DNA from: DASUGM01 sp036274055 | GTDB lineage: Bacteria > Acidobacteriota > Vicinamibacteria > Vicinamibacterales > SCN-69-37 | Assembly (NCBI GenBank): GCA_036274055.1 | Contig: DASUGM010000092.1 | Span: 1 to 24,984 of the forward strand | Direction: 5' to 3' | Length of the DNA: 24,984 bases | Shown here: positions 14,934 through 23,401 of the stretch, piece by piece | Layout: each line of letters opens with the position of its first letter | How positions within the stretch are numbered: the stretch's first letter is position 1 | Made by a program: the position numbers and the translations under genes | The notes under the pieces: model-generated | Told to the model about the DNA's origin: nothing | Seen by the model: the letters and a program-made list of their open reading frames with translations, nothing else | Databases searched by the model: none

Positions 14934-14944
14934 CTGCCATTGGC

Positions 14945-15769
14945 ATGATTCGCCGGTTGCTGTCGCTCACCGAGCCCGTCGTCATCGCGCATCGAGGCGG
15001 CTCGAAGCTTCGTCCCGAGAACACGATGGCCGCCTTCGATCATGCGGCGTCGCTGGGTGTCGATGGCCTCGAATGCGACGTCCACCTGTCGCGCGACGGC
15101 GAGCCGGTCGTGATTCACGATCCGACGCTCGATCGAACCACGGATGCGTCCGGGCCGGTGTCGGCGCTGACCGCGGACGAACTGGCGCGGATCGACGCCG
15201 GCTATCGCTTCGGTGAGGCCGAGGGATTTCCCCATCGCGGCCGCGGCATCGGTGTGCCGCGGCTCGCGACACTGCTGCGCCGGCACGCAGATTTGCCGAT
15301 CGTCGTCGAGCTCAAGGGCACTGCTGTCGAGATTGTCGGCCCGGTCGTGCAGGTTATCCGCGAAGCAGGCGCGGAGGGCCGGGTGATGTTTGGCGGTTTC
15401 GAACTCGCCGTGGTCCGCGAAGCCCGCCGGGTCGTACCCGACATCCCGACCAGCGCCTCACGCGACGAGCTGAAGTCGGCGCTGATTCGGTCGCGATTCC
15501 GGATCGGTCCGCGCCGGTCCGGGTTCGTCGCGCTCCAGGTGCCGTACCGTTTTCGCGGCAATCGGATTCTCCTCTCGCCGCTCGTTCGCGCCGCGAGGCG
15601 CCGCGGCTTCCCGGTCCACGCCTGGATCGTCGACGACGAGCGGGAAATACTCGAGATCCTCGCCTGGGGCGTCACCGGGATCATCACCGACCGGCCGGAT
15701 GTCGCGGTCGCATTGCTGCGGGCTCATGGCTCAAGACTCAGGGCTCAACGTCCTGACGCCGAGCCTTGA
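14945..15769 (+). CDS. Glycerophosphodiester phosphodiesterase
   Basis: A 274-residue GDPD-family enzyme that hydrolyses glycerophosphodiesters to glycerol-3-phosphate and an alcohol. His16-Arg17 (AHRGGS), Glu25-Asn26 (PENT), Glu43 and Asp45 (GLECDVH) and His58 (VIHDPTLDRTT) form the usual metal and catalytic set. VHAWIVDDEREILEIL-GVTGIITDRPD closes the TIM barrel. There is no signal peptide, so it is predicted cytosolic. The conserved domain ends around ALLRA; the last dozen residues and the TGA stop are encoded by the intergenic repeat beginning at 15721, so the C-terminal tail is repeat-derived. Confidence 0.93.
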   Translation: MIRRLLSLTEPVVIAHRGGSKLRPENTMAAFDHAASLGVDGLECDVHLSRDGEPVVIHDPTLDRTTDASGPVSALTADELARIDAGYRFGEAEGFPHRGRGIGVPRLATLLRRHADLPIVVELKGTAVEIVGPVVQVIREAGAEGRVMFGGFELAVVREARRVVPDIPTSASRDELKSALIRSRFRIGPRRSGFVALQVPYRFRGNRILLSPLVRAARRRGFPVHAWIVDDEREILEILAWGVTGIITDRPDVAVALLRAHGSRLRAQRPDAEP

Positions 15770-15788
15770 GCCCTGAGCCCTGAGCCAT
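15721..15788. repeat. Heptad-phased hairpin (GGCTCAA / TGAGCCC type)
   Basis: The left arm (15721-15749) is GGCTCAT, GGCTCAA, GACTCAG, GGCTCAA in 7-bp register. The right arm (15761-15788) is GAGCCTT, GAGCCCT, GAGCCCT, GAGCCAT, its complement. About eleven bases form the loop. It overlaps the last codons of the phosphodiesterase gene. Confidence 0.87.
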
Positions 15789-15805
15789 CTACACTGAGCC
15801 ACCCC

Positions 15806-15810
15806 GGAGG
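15806..15810 (+). promoter_or_regulatory. Shine-Dalgarno site of the M28 peptidase
   Basis: GGAGG lies seven bases before the ATG at 15818 and fixes that start. A weak TACACT hexamer at 15790-15795 could be its -10 box. Confidence 0.55.
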
Positions 15811-15817
15811 AAAGACG

Positions 15818-17200
15818 ATGTCCGTAAGAACCTGGATGACCGCCGCCGCCTGTGTGTGCGCTGCCACCGCAGCGCTGTTCGCGCAGGGTGGCGCCGGTGC
15901 GAATCAACAGCCGGCGGCGCCGCAAGCGCCGGATCCGATTCAAACGCTGGTGTCGCGGCTGGAACTCGAGAAGTACAAAGCGACGCTCAAGGGGTTGACC
16001 CAGTTCGGCGATCGCCGGCAGGGGACCCAGCGTAATCGCGACGCGGTCGACTGGATTCAGAAACAGCTCGAGAGCTACGGCTACACCAACGCCGAACGCA
16101 TCACCTACGACCCGCCGATTCCGACGCGGGAGTGCGGGCCGAGCGTGCCGGCCTCCGTGGTCAAACCGGCGCCGCCCCGGCAGGGCGGCGCGGGCGCGGC
16201 CGGCGGCGCGGCGGCGGGCGCCGGGCGAACCGGCGGCGGCAACCCGGGCGGCGGTCGCGGCGGCAACGCCGGTCGCGGGCTCGCGACGGGCGCTGGCGGC
16301 AGTCGCATGGTCGGCAACATCGCCCGGACCGGCGTCAACTGCGATCCGATGGCGCAACCGGACGAGCGCATCCGGGCACTCGACTCGGGTCCGATCATCC
16401 CGGGCCAGGTCGACGAGGTCTACGTCACCAAGATCGGGACGAAGTTCCCGAACGAGATGTACATCATCGGCGCGCACATGGACGGCCACGGCTACAACGA
16501 AGCGGTCAACGACGACGGCTCGGGGACGGCGCTGGTGATGGAACTGGCGCGCGTTTTTGCCGATCCGAGCGTCGAGACCGAGCGCTCGATCCGCTTCGCG
16601 CTGTGGAACGGCGAAGAGGGCGGGCTCAACGGCGCGCGCGCCTACATCGATCAGCGCCAGGCGCTGCAGGGCATCGAGAATCCGCCGGGCAGCGGCAAGT
16701 ATCCCGAGCCGAAGTGGCTTGGCATGATCCAGCACGACATGATGATGTGGGATCACGGCATGCCGCAGCCGGTGCTGGGCCCCGACGGCAAGCCGCAGGT
16801 CGACGCCAACGGCCGCGGCGTGTTCATGGTGCCGAAAGAACAGCGCCCCGAGGCCGACGTCAACGTCGAGTTCCAGATCGCGTCGAAGTTCGCCGACGAG
16901 TCGATGAAGCTCGCGTTCGCCTTCAAGCTCGCCGGCGAGAAATACGCGACCGACTATCCGGTCAACGTCGGCCCGCACATGACCAACACCGACTCCGGTC
17001 CGTTCCAGGACATCGTGCCGGCGATCAGCCTGCGCGAAAACGAGCGCGGCGCCCAGACCGGCGCCGGCTGGAACCCGACCTGGCACACGCCGCTCGACGT
17101 CTGGACGACGTTCACGGACAAGGATTTCCGCCTCGGCTTGAACGCCGCGCAGACGACGCTGGCGGCGATCGCCGGCCTGACGGGGGCGAAGATCAAATAG
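15818..17200 (+). CDS. Secreted M28-family zinc peptidase (aminopeptidase)
   Basis: A 460-residue exported peptidase. Residues 1-23 are a signal peptide ending AALFAQ. Metal ligands are His220 and Asp222 (GAHMDGHG), the bridging Asp232 (NDDGSGTA), Glu266-Glu267 (WNGEEGG), the aspartate of TNTDSGPF and the histidine of HTPLDVW, a complete M28 dinuclear zinc site. It should release N-terminal residues from peptides outside the cytoplasm. Residues about 117-165 form a glycine/alanine/proline-rich low-complexity segment that interrupts the region before the catalytic domain. It is convergent with the M49-like gene, from which a repeat separates it. Confidence 0.92.
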   Translation: MSVRTWMTAAACVCAATAALFAQGGAGANQQPAAPQAPDPIQTLVSRLELEKYKATLKGLTQFGDRRQGTQRNRDAVDWIQKQLESYGYTNAERITYDPPIPTRECGPSVPASVVKPAPPRQGGAGAAGGAAAGAGRTGGGNPGGGRGGNAGRGLATGAGGSRMVGNIARTGVNCDPMAQPDERIRALDSGPIIPGQVDEVYVTKIGTKFPNEMYIIGAHMDGHGYNEAVNDDGSGTALVMELARVFADPSVETERSIRFALWNGEEGGLNGARAYIDQRQALQGIENPPGSGKYPEPKWLGMIQHDMMMWDHGMPQPVLGPDGKPQVDANGRGVFMVPKEQRPEADVNVEFQIASKFADESMKLAFAFKLAGEKYATDYPVNVGPHMTNTDSGPFQDIVPAISLRENERGAQTGAGWNPTWHTPLDVWTTFTDKDFRLGLNAAQTTLAAIAGLTGAKIK

Positions 17201-17369
17201 CGGTACGCGGGTACGTCGGGGACGCGGGGACCTGGAACGCGCTATCGCTCGCTTACTTTCCCAGGACGGTTCGCCGAGTGGTTCGAGCCAAGTAAGTAAG
17301 CACGGCGAAGCGTCGTTCCTGGTCCCCGCGTCCCTGACGTACCTGCGTACCCGCGTACCCGCGTATCGG
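17201..17369. repeat. Composite long hairpin between two convergent peptidase genes
   Basis: The left arm (17201-17239: GGTACGCGGGTACG, GGGGACGCGGGGACC, TGGAACG) is imperfectly complementary to 17314-17368, which carries additional copies of the CGCGTACC 8-mer. The 75-base interior has its own perfect 8-bp stem, GCTTACTT (17251-17258) with AAGTAAGC (17294-17301). The whole convergent gap is occupied. Confidence 0.82.
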
Positions 17370-17373
17370 TCTG

Positions 17374-19086
17374 TTATCTGGCGCTGATGAACCTCGGCTC
17401 GATATCCACTGGGACATCTTTCAATTTATCCAGCACTCTCTGCACTTCCGGCCGATTCACCGCCATCTTCGTCAGCAGATCTTTTGCCGCCGCGTAATTG
17501 CCCTCGGCCTGGATCGTCATGATTTGTTTGGTCAGGTTGGCGACCGCGTCCTTGATCTTCGCGTCGACGATCGAGAAGGTCCCGTCGGCGTTGACGACGA
17601 TCGCGCCCTGATCGAGCAGCGAGTTCATCTGCAGCGCGACGCCTTTGCCATGCGCTTCGGTGAGGCCGAAGCGAATCGATCGGAACATCGACGCCAGATA
17701 CGTCGTGTACATCGTCCGCGCGATGTCGGGTGAGATCGCGTTGGCGTCGGCGAGGCGTTGCAGGCCCCACAGGCCGGCGATGTCCGCCTTGGCTTCCTCG
17801 AGCGCCGAGGCGTTTTCCTTCAGCGCCTGTCGCAGCCCGGCACTCGTCGCGTGCACCTGCTGCGGCCCGATGCCGTGCAGCATTTCGTGCATCAGGATGT
17901 GGGTGAAAAACGCATCGAATGACACGTTGGCTCGATCCGCGGCCGGCAGCGCCACCGCGGCGATCGGCAACAGGACCTTCTGGAACTTCGCGTCCTGCAC
18001 GTTCTTCAGCATGACCCGCTTCGAGCCCTTTTCCTTGACCACGCGATCGTCGTTCGGCAGGTTGAACGCGGCCGTCTGCACGCCGCGATTGCCGTCGCCG
18101 CCGGCGAAGACGACGTTGACGACGCGAATCGGCGCGAGCGCGCCGAGTTTCGGATTGCGGTATTTCGGATCGATCGGCAGCGCGTTTTCCAGCTCCTGCA
18201 GGTGGCCCGAGAACGACGTCAGTTTGTTGGTCTCGACGTCGTCCTTGAGCGTGATGAACGCCTCGAACGCGGCCTTGTAGCCGAACCACCCGTCTTCGTA
18301 GGTCTCGTACGGGCCGATCGTCGGCTCGATCGACGCGTCGAGCTCCATCCACGCCATGTCGCTGGCGAAGTAATCGTTCGAGAGAAACGCCTGAGCGCGG
18401 AGGTCAAGGAACTTCTTCAGCGACGGCTGCGTGGTCGCGGCCGCCGCGGCCTTGAGGTGATCGGCCGCGTCGACCAGTTCCTGACGATAGGCGACGTTGT
18501 ACGGGACCAGCATCAGCTTGCCATCGGCGCCACGACGGACGAGCGTGAAGAATCCCGTCGCCTGCTCCCTGGCGGCGCCGGAGAGCGACGAGATCCACGT
18601 GTCGACTTCGTCTTTGGTCGCGTCGGCCGGGTAGAAGTTCGCCGCCTCGGGCTTGGCGGGCACGCCGAGGTCGGGACGTACGAACACCGCGTTGTGGTCG
18701 GTTCGCGCCCACGGTCCCTTGTTGATCAGGAAGTAGTGCAACTCGGCCTGGCCCTGCGGCGTCCGGTCCGCGCCGAGCTGGACCAGCAGGCTCGGGTTGC
18801 CGGCCCAGACTTGCTGCAGGAACAAGCCGTCCATGAGGCGCGCGGCCTTGACCATGTGGCTGAGCGCCTGCTGCTCGTTGGCCGGCAGGGCGGCGACGTT
18901 GGCGCCAATGTCGACCGGCGCGAACTGGGCGATCTTCGAATCGAGCGGCGATGTCGACGCGGTTGCAGGCGGCGCGGCGCCGCTCGACCCGGCGCCTGGC
19001 GGAGGCGTCGTCGACGGCGCCGAGACGCCGCACGCGGCGCTCAGCAGCGCCGAAATCAGGAAAACGGAACGAATCGCTCGGGCCAT
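17374..19086 (-). CDS. M49 (dipeptidyl-peptidase III-like) zinc metallopeptidase, probable lipoprotein
   Basis: A 570-residue protein. The N-terminus (MARAIRSVFLISALLSAACG) is a signal sequence ending in a weak lipobox before Cys19, followed by a Ser/Pro/Thr-rich linker (20-47). The zinc site is His400-Glu401-His404 in HEMLHGIGPQ with Glu430-Glu431 in LEEAKADIAGLW. This matches the HE-HGIGP...EEAKADI pattern of the DPP III-like domain found in plant Nudix-3-type proteins and bacterial M49 relatives. It probably cleaves short peptides at the cell surface or in the periplasm. CACAAT on the minus strand (19100-19095) ends eight bases before the ATG. It is divergent from aceE, with no obvious functional link. 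Confidence 0.83.
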   Translation of the reverse strand: MARAIRSVFLISALLSAACGVSAPSTTPPPGAGSSGAAPPATASTSPLDSKIAQFAPVDIGANVAALPANEQQALSHMVKAARLMDGLFLQQVWAGNPSLLVQLGADRTPQGQAELHYFLINKGPWARTDHNAVFVRPDLGVPAKPEAANFYPADATKDEVDTWISSLSGAAREQATGFFTLVRRGADGKLMLVPYNVAYRQELVDAADHLKAAAAATTQPSLKKFLDLRAQAFLSNDYFASDMAWMELDASIEPTIGPYETYEDGWFGYKAAFEAFITLKDDVETNKLTSFSGHLQELENALPIDPKYRNPKLGALAPIRVVNVVFAGGDGNRGVQTAAFNLPNDDRVVKEKGSKRVMLKNVQDAKFQKVLLPIAAVALPAADRANVSFDAFFTHILMHEMLHGIGPQQVHATSAGLRQALKENASALEEAKADIAGLWGLQRLADANAISPDIARTMYTTYLASMFRSIRFGLTEAHGKGVALQMNSLLDQGAIVVNADGTFSIVDAKIKDAVANLTKQIMTIQAEGNYAAAKDLLTKMAVNRPEVQRVLDKLKDVPVDIEPRFISAR

Positions 19087-19193
19087 ATCCCCGTATTGTG
19101 CACGGATTTACACGGACCGGGTATCCCAGCGGTTGCGCGGAGCGGTACAATGGATGGGATATTCATCCACGCAAAAGGCGAAGCATAAACATC
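19087..19193. promoter_or_regulatory. Divergent promoter region between M49 gene and aceE
   Basis: This 107-base gap holds CACAAT (minus strand, 19100-19095) for the peptidase. On the plus strand TACAAT (19146-19151) lies 42 bases before aceE, leaving a short leader. No hairpin repeat occurs here, unlike the gene 3' ends. No operator such as a PdhR site was recognised. Confidence 0.4.
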
Positions 19194-21890
19194 ATGAAGA
19201 ATCTGGCCCCTGCCGAAGCCGCCGCCCTCGAAGCCGTCGAAACCCGCGAATGGCTCGAGTCGCTCGATTACGTCCTTCAGCAGTCCGACAAATCCCGCAC
19301 CGTCAAGCTCCTGGAGGCGCTGACGGCTCGCGCCCGTCTCGCCGGGGTCCGCGTCCCGTACGCCGCGACGACGCCGTACATCAACACGATTGCCGAGACG
19401 GAGCAGGTGCCATACCCGGGCGATCGCGAGATCGAGCGGCGGATGAAGAGCCTGGTGCGCTGGAACGCGCTGGCGATGGTCGTCCGCGGTAACCGCGAGT
19501 CGGACGGCATCGGCGGCCACATCTCGACCTATGCGTCGGCGGCGACGCTGTACGAAGTCGGCTTCAATCACTTCTTCCGTGGCAAGGACGCGGGCGCGGA
19601 CGCCGACGTGATTTTCTTTCAGGGGCACGCCTCGCCCGGCATCTACGCGCGCGCGTTCATCGAGGGCCGGCTGAGCGAGCAGGATCTCGTCAACTTCCGC
19701 CATGAGCTGCGTCAGGGCGGCGGTCTGTCGTCGTATCCGCATCCCTGGCTGATGCCGGATTTCTGGGAGTTCCCGACCGTGTCGATGGGCCTCGGCCCGC
19801 TGATGGCGATCTACCAGGCCCGGTTCATCAAGTACCTCGAGAACCGCGGGCTCAAGGCCGCATCGGAACAGAAAGTGTGGGCGTTCCTCGGCGACGGCGA
19901 AACCGACGAGCCGGAAGCGCTCGGATCGATTTCACTCGCGGCGCGCGAAAAGCTCGACAACCTGATCTTCGTCATCAACTGCAATCTCCAGCGCCTCGAC
20001 GGTCCGGTACGCGGCAACGGGCAGATCATCCAGGAGCTCGAAGCGATGTTCCGCGGCGCCGGCTGGAACGTGATCAAGACGCTGTGGGGCTCCGAGTGGG
20101 ACGAATTGCTCGAGCGCGACCACGAGGGCCTGCTGGTCAAGCGGATGGGCGAGGTCGTCGACGGCGAGTATCAACGCTATGTCGTCGAAGACGGCGCCTA
20201 CCTGCGCAAGCATTTCTGGGGCACCGATCCGCGCCTGCTCGAGATGGTGCGCCACCTCTCCGACGATGATCTGAAGAAGCTGCGCGTCGGCGGCCACGAT
20301 CCGGTGAAGGTGTTCAACGCCTATCGCGCCGCGGTCACGCACCAGGGCGGGCCGACGGTGATTCTCGCGCGGACGATCAAGGGCTACGGGCTCGGCGAGG
20401 CCGGCGAAGGCAAGAACGTCACCCATCAGCAGAAGAAGATGAATGAGCGCGACCTCATTCACTTCCGCGATCGCTTCGGCATTCCGATCTCCGACGATCG
20501 CATCGCGGAGGCGCCCTTCTATCGGCCCGACGTCAACAGCGCCGAGGTCAAGTACACCGCCGAACGGCGCGCCGCGCTCGGCGGCGCGGTGCCGCGCCGC
20601 GTCGTCGCGGCGCCGAAGTTCGAGATGCCGTCGCGCGAAGCGTTCGACGAGTTCGAGAAGGGCACCGAGGGCCGCAAGGTCTCGACGACGTCGGTGTTCG
20701 TCAAGCTGCTGGCGAAGCTGCTGAAGGATAAGAGCGTCGGCAAGCTGGTTGTGCCGATTGTGCCTGACGAAGCGCGCACCTTCGGCATGGAGTCGCTGTT
20801 CCGCGACGTCGGCATCTACTCGAGCATCGGCCAGCTCTACGAGCCGGTCGACCGCACCACCCTGCTGTATTACAAGGAAGCGAAGGACGGGCAGATCCTC
20901 GAAGAGGGCATCACCGAGGCCGGATCGATTTCGTCCTGGATCGCCGCCGGCACCGCCTACGCGACGCACGGCGTCAACACGATTCCGTTCTTCATCTACT
21001 ACTCGATGTTCGGCTTCCAGCGCGTCGGCGACTTCATCTGGGCGGCCGCCGACTCGCGCTGCCGCGGCTTCCTGCTCGGCGGGACGGCAGGCCGGACGAC
21101 GCTGCCGGGCGAGGGCCTGCAGCATCAGGACGGCAACAGCCACACGATCGCGCTGAGTGTGCCGACGTGCCGTGCCTACGATCCGGCGTTTGCGTTCGAG
21201 CTGGCGACGATTGTCGAGGACGGCATCAAGCGGATGTACGTCGACGAGGAAGCGGCGTTCTACTACCTGACGGTGATGAACGAACAGTACGACCACCCGG
21301 CGATGCCCGAAGGGGCGCGCGAGGGCATCATCAAGGGGTTGTATCGCTTCAGGAGCGCTGAGGACTTCCTGGGCGCGCGCCCTTCGACGTCGCTCCGGGC
21401 CAGGGCGCAGCTGATCGGCAGCGGCGCGATTCTCAACGAAGTGCTCGCGGCGCAGGCGCTGCTCGAAAAGTACGGCGTCGGCGCCGACGTCTGGAGCGCG
21501 ACCAGCTACAACGAGCTCTATCGCGACGCCAATCGCGTCGAGCGCTGGAATCTGCTGCATCCGGCCGAGCTGCCGAAGACGTCGCACGTCGCCGATTGCC
21601 TCGGCCATACGCCCGGTGTCGTGGTGGCGGCGTCGGATTACCTGAAGAGCCAGCCGGGCATGATCGCGCGCTTCGTCAACAAGCCGTTCGTGACCCTCGG
21701 CACCGACGGGTTCGGCCGCAGCGAAGATCGCGCGTCATTGCGGAACTTCTTCGAGGTCGATGCGCGGCACATCGCGGCGGCGACCTTGTCGTCGCTCCTG
21801 CGCGAGCAGGCGATTGACGGCCACACCGTCGCGGCGGCGTTCAAGGAACTCGAGATCGACGCGGACAAGGTCGATCCCGCTATTTCGTAG
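19194..21890 (+). CDS. aceE: Pyruvate dehydrogenase E1 component (homodimeric AceE type)
   Basis: An 898-residue E1 that decarboxylates pyruvate with thiamine diphosphate and acetylates the E2 lipoyl group. Length is close to the 887 residues of E. coli AceE. The TPP/metal motif GDGETDEPEALGSI...NCNLQRLDGPVRGN is intact. ISTYASAATLYEVGFNHFF, GHASPGIYARAF and GSISSWIAAGTAYATHG match AceE, and so does the C-terminal TDGFGRSE. The ATG at 19194 begins the conserved region; the open frame continues upstream through non-coding sequence. Residues about 730-737 (PSTSLRAR) are an insertion relative to AceE, encoded by a dispersed repeat. It is the first gene of aceE-aceF-lpd. Confidence 0.96.
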   Translation: MKNLAPAEAAALEAVETREWLESLDYVLQQSDKSRTVKLLEALTARARLAGVRVPYAATTPYINTIAETEQVPYPGDREIERRMKSLVRWNALAMVVRGNRESDGIGGHISTYASAATLYEVGFNHFFRGKDAGADADVIFFQGHASPGIYARAFIEGRLSEQDLVNFRHELRQGGGLSSYPHPWLMPDFWEFPTVSMGLGPLMAIYQARFIKYLENRGLKAASEQKVWAFLGDGETDEPEALGSISLAAREKLDNLIFVINCNLQRLDGPVRGNGQIIQELEAMFRGAGWNVIKTLWGSEWDELLERDHEGLLVKRMGEVVDGEYQRYVVEDGAYLRKHFWGTDPRLLEMVRHLSDDDLKKLRVGGHDPVKVFNAYRAAVTHQGGPTVILARTIKGYGLGEAGEGKNVTHQQKKMNERDLIHFRDRFGIPISDDRIAEAPFYRPDVNSAEVKYTAERRAALGGAVPRRVVAAPKFEMPSREAFDEFEKGTEGRKVSTTSVFVKLLAKLLKDKSVGKLVVPIVPDEARTFGMESLFRDVGIYSSIGQLYEPVDRTTLLYYKEAKDGQILEEGITEAGSISSWIAAGTAYATHGVNTIPFFIYYSMFGFQRVGDFIWAAADSRCRGFLLGGTAGRTTLPGEGLQHQDGNSHTIALSVPTCRAYDPAFAFELATIVEDGIKRMYVDEEAAFYYLTVMNEQYDHPAMPEGAREGIIKGLYRFRSAEDFLGARPSTSLRARAQLIGSGAILNEVLAAQALLEKYGVGADVWSATSYNELYRDANRVERWNLLHPAELPKTSHVADCLGHTPGVVVAASDYLKSQPGMIARFVNKPFVTLGTDGFGRSEDRASLRNFFEVDARHIAAATLSSLLREQAIDGHTVAAAFKELEIDADKVDPAIS
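21380..21405 (+). repeat. Dispersed 24-26 bp repeat, in-frame in aceE (PST insert)
   Basis: The sequence CCCTTCGAC, then a short spacer, GCTCCGGGCCAGGG matches the elements in aceF (23218-23265) and lpd (23884-23907). It adds PSTSLRAR before the AQLIGSG strand, where AceE proteins normally have only a short link. Confidence 0.75.
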
Positions 21891-21891
21891 G

Positions 21892-21936
21892 GTCTGAGCT
21901 CGGGCGCTGAGCCCTGAGCCGTGAGCCCTGAGCCAA
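21892..21936. repeat. Short heptad repeat between aceE and aceF (TGAGCCC type)
   Basis: Positions 21907-21934 read TGAGCCC, TGAGCCG, TGAGCCC, TGAGCCA in 7-bp register. The left side (GTCTGAGCTCGGGCG) is a degenerate complement that can form only a weak hairpin. The word is the same as that at 15761-15788. The aceF GAGG ribosome site follows directly. Confidence 0.75.
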
Positions 21937-21949
21937 CGAGGTTCTATTC

Positions 21950-23401
21950 ATGTCTGATTTCGTCCTGCCGGAACTTGGCGAGAACGTCGAGAAGGGTGAC
22001 ATCACCCGGGTGCTCGTCAACGTCGGCGATGTGATTGCCAACGATCAGCCGGTCGTCGAACTCGAGACCGACAAGGCAACCGTGGAAGTGCCGTCGACGG
22101 TGAGCGGGAAAGTCACCGCGATCAAGGTCAAGCCCGGCGACAAGGTGAAAGTCGGGCAGGCGCTCTTCAGTTTCGAAGCGGGCGCGGCCGCGGCGGCGCC
22201 GGCTCCAGCCGCCGCTGCGGTGGACAAGGCGCCGGCGGCGAGTCCTGCGAAAGAGACCGAGCAGACTCCAGCGTCCACCTCCACGCCGTCGGACCTCGCG
22301 ACCGCTGCGGTGGACAAGAAATCGGCCGACGTTGTTGACATCTCCACGGGGCGGGCCACACCGGCGGCGCGACCCGAGTCGGCGCCGCCTGCCACCTCCG
22401 GGACTCCTGCCGCTTCGGCCAGCACGCCGGCCGCCGCGCTGGCGGTCGCGCCGTCGCCCGCCGGCGCGATTCCCGCCGCGCCGTCGGTGCGCCGGTTCGC
22501 GCGCGAGTTGGGCGTCGATATCGCCGATGTCGCCGGCAGCGGGCCGGGCGGACGGATTGGCGCCGAAGACGTCAAGGTGCACGTCAAGTCGATTGTCGTC
22601 AGCCCTCGCGGCGGAGCCGGCGGCCGCACGGCGCACGCGCCGCTCCCGGACTTCAGCAAGTGGGGCGCCGTCGACGTCAAGCCGATGTCCAACATCCGCC
22701 GCAAGACCGCCGAGCATCTCGCGGTCGCGTGGCAGGCGCCGCACGTCACGCAATTCGACAAGGCCGACATTACCGCGCTCGAGGCGTTCCGCAAGTCGCA
22801 CGGGCCGCGGGTCGAGAAGGCCGGCGGCAAGCTCACCGTGACCGCGATCCTGATCAAGATCTGCGCCGCGGCGATCCAGCGCTTTCCGCAGTTCGCGTCG
22901 TCGGTCGACACGGCCAACGAGTCGATTGTCTACAAGAAGTACGTCCACATCGGCATCGCCGTCGACACGCCCAACGGCCTGCTCGTGCCGGTGATTCGTG
23001 ACGCGGACAAGAAGACGATCACCGAGATCGCCGTCGAGCTCGGTCAGATTTCGCAGAAGGCCCGCGACAAGAAGCTCTCGCTCGAGGAGATGTCGGGCGG
23101 TGTGTTCTCGATCAGCAACCTCGGCGGCATCGGCGGGACGGCGTTCACGCCGATCGTCAATCAGCCGGAGGTTGCCATTCTCGGCGTCTCCCGCGGCGCG
23201 ATCGAGCCGGTGTGGAACCCCTCGACTGCGCTCGGGGCAGGCCCCTCGACGGCGCTCGGGGCAGGAGGCCAGTTCGTGCCGCGCGAGATGCTGCCGCTGT
23301 CGCTCTCGTACGACCATCGGGTGATCGACGGCGCCGACGCGGCGCGGTTCATCCGCTTCGTGGCCGAAGCGCTCGAGACGCCGCTCAGCATGTACATTTG
23401 A
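21950..23401 (+). CDS. aceF: Pyruvate dehydrogenase E2 (dihydrolipoyl acetyltransferase)
   Basis: A 483-residue E2 core subunit that transfers the acetyl group from lipoyl to CoA. One lipoyl domain (1-77) has Lys42 in ETDKATVEVPS. An Ala/Pro-rich flexible linker (78-175) contains a 17-bp direct duplication. The peripheral-subunit-binding domain is at 178-212 (VRRFARELGVDIADV...GGRIGAEDV). The catalytic domain ends with His456 and Asp460 in SYDHRVIDGADAARF. Residues about 424-439 are two tandem copies of PSTALGAG, absent from AceF, where EPVWN is followed directly by a short turn and FVP. It is preceded and followed by hairpin repeats inside what should be one operon. Confidence 0.96.
   Translation: MSDFVLPELGENVEKGDITRVLVNVGDVIANDQPVVELETDKATVEVPSTVSGKVTAIKVKPGDKVKVGQALFSFEAGAAAAAPAPAAAAVDKAPAASPAKETEQTPASTSTPSDLATAAVDKKSADVVDISTGRATPAARPESAPPATSGTPAASASTPAAALAVAPSPAGAIPAAPSVRRFARELGVDIADVAGSGPGGRIGAEDVKVHVKSIVVSPRGGAGGRTAHAPLPDFSKWGAVDVKPMSNIRRKTAEHLAVAWQAPHVTQFDKADITALEAFRKSHGPRVEKAGGKLTVTAILIKICAAAIQRFPQFASSVDTANESIVYKKYVHIGIAVDTPNGLLVPVIRDADKKTITEIAVELGQISQKARDKKLSLEEMSGGVFSISNLGGIGGTAFTPIVNQPEVAILGVSRGAIEPVWNPSTALGAGPSTALGAGGQFVPREMLPLSLSYDHRVIDGADAARFIRFVAEALETPLSMYI
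22212..22318 (+). repeat. 17-bp direct duplication in the E2 linker
   Basis: CCGCTGCGGTGGACAAG occurs at 22212-22228 and again at 22302-22318, exactly 90 bases apart and in the same frame (AAVDK both times). It suggests linker growth by duplication. Confidence 0.6.
23218..23265 (+). repeat. Two tandem 24-bp dispersed repeats, in-frame in aceF (PST inserts)
   Basis: Two head-to-tail 24-bp copies (23218-23241 and 23242-23265) differ at one base and each runs from CCCCTCGAC to GCTCGGGGCAGG. Each adds eight residues, PSTALGAG, in the catalytic domain shortly before the active-site histidine. Confidence 0.88.

Noticed and set aside
14921..15286. N-terminal extension of the MoxR-type ATPase
   Set aside because: It lies antisense to the phosphodiesterase gene, has shadow-like composition and precedes the divergent promoter region.
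17270..17290. GTGGTTCGAGCC resembling the T-arm of a tRNA
   Set aside because: No acceptor stem, anticodon arm or D-arm could be assembled around it; it lies in the loop of the 17201-17369 hairpin.
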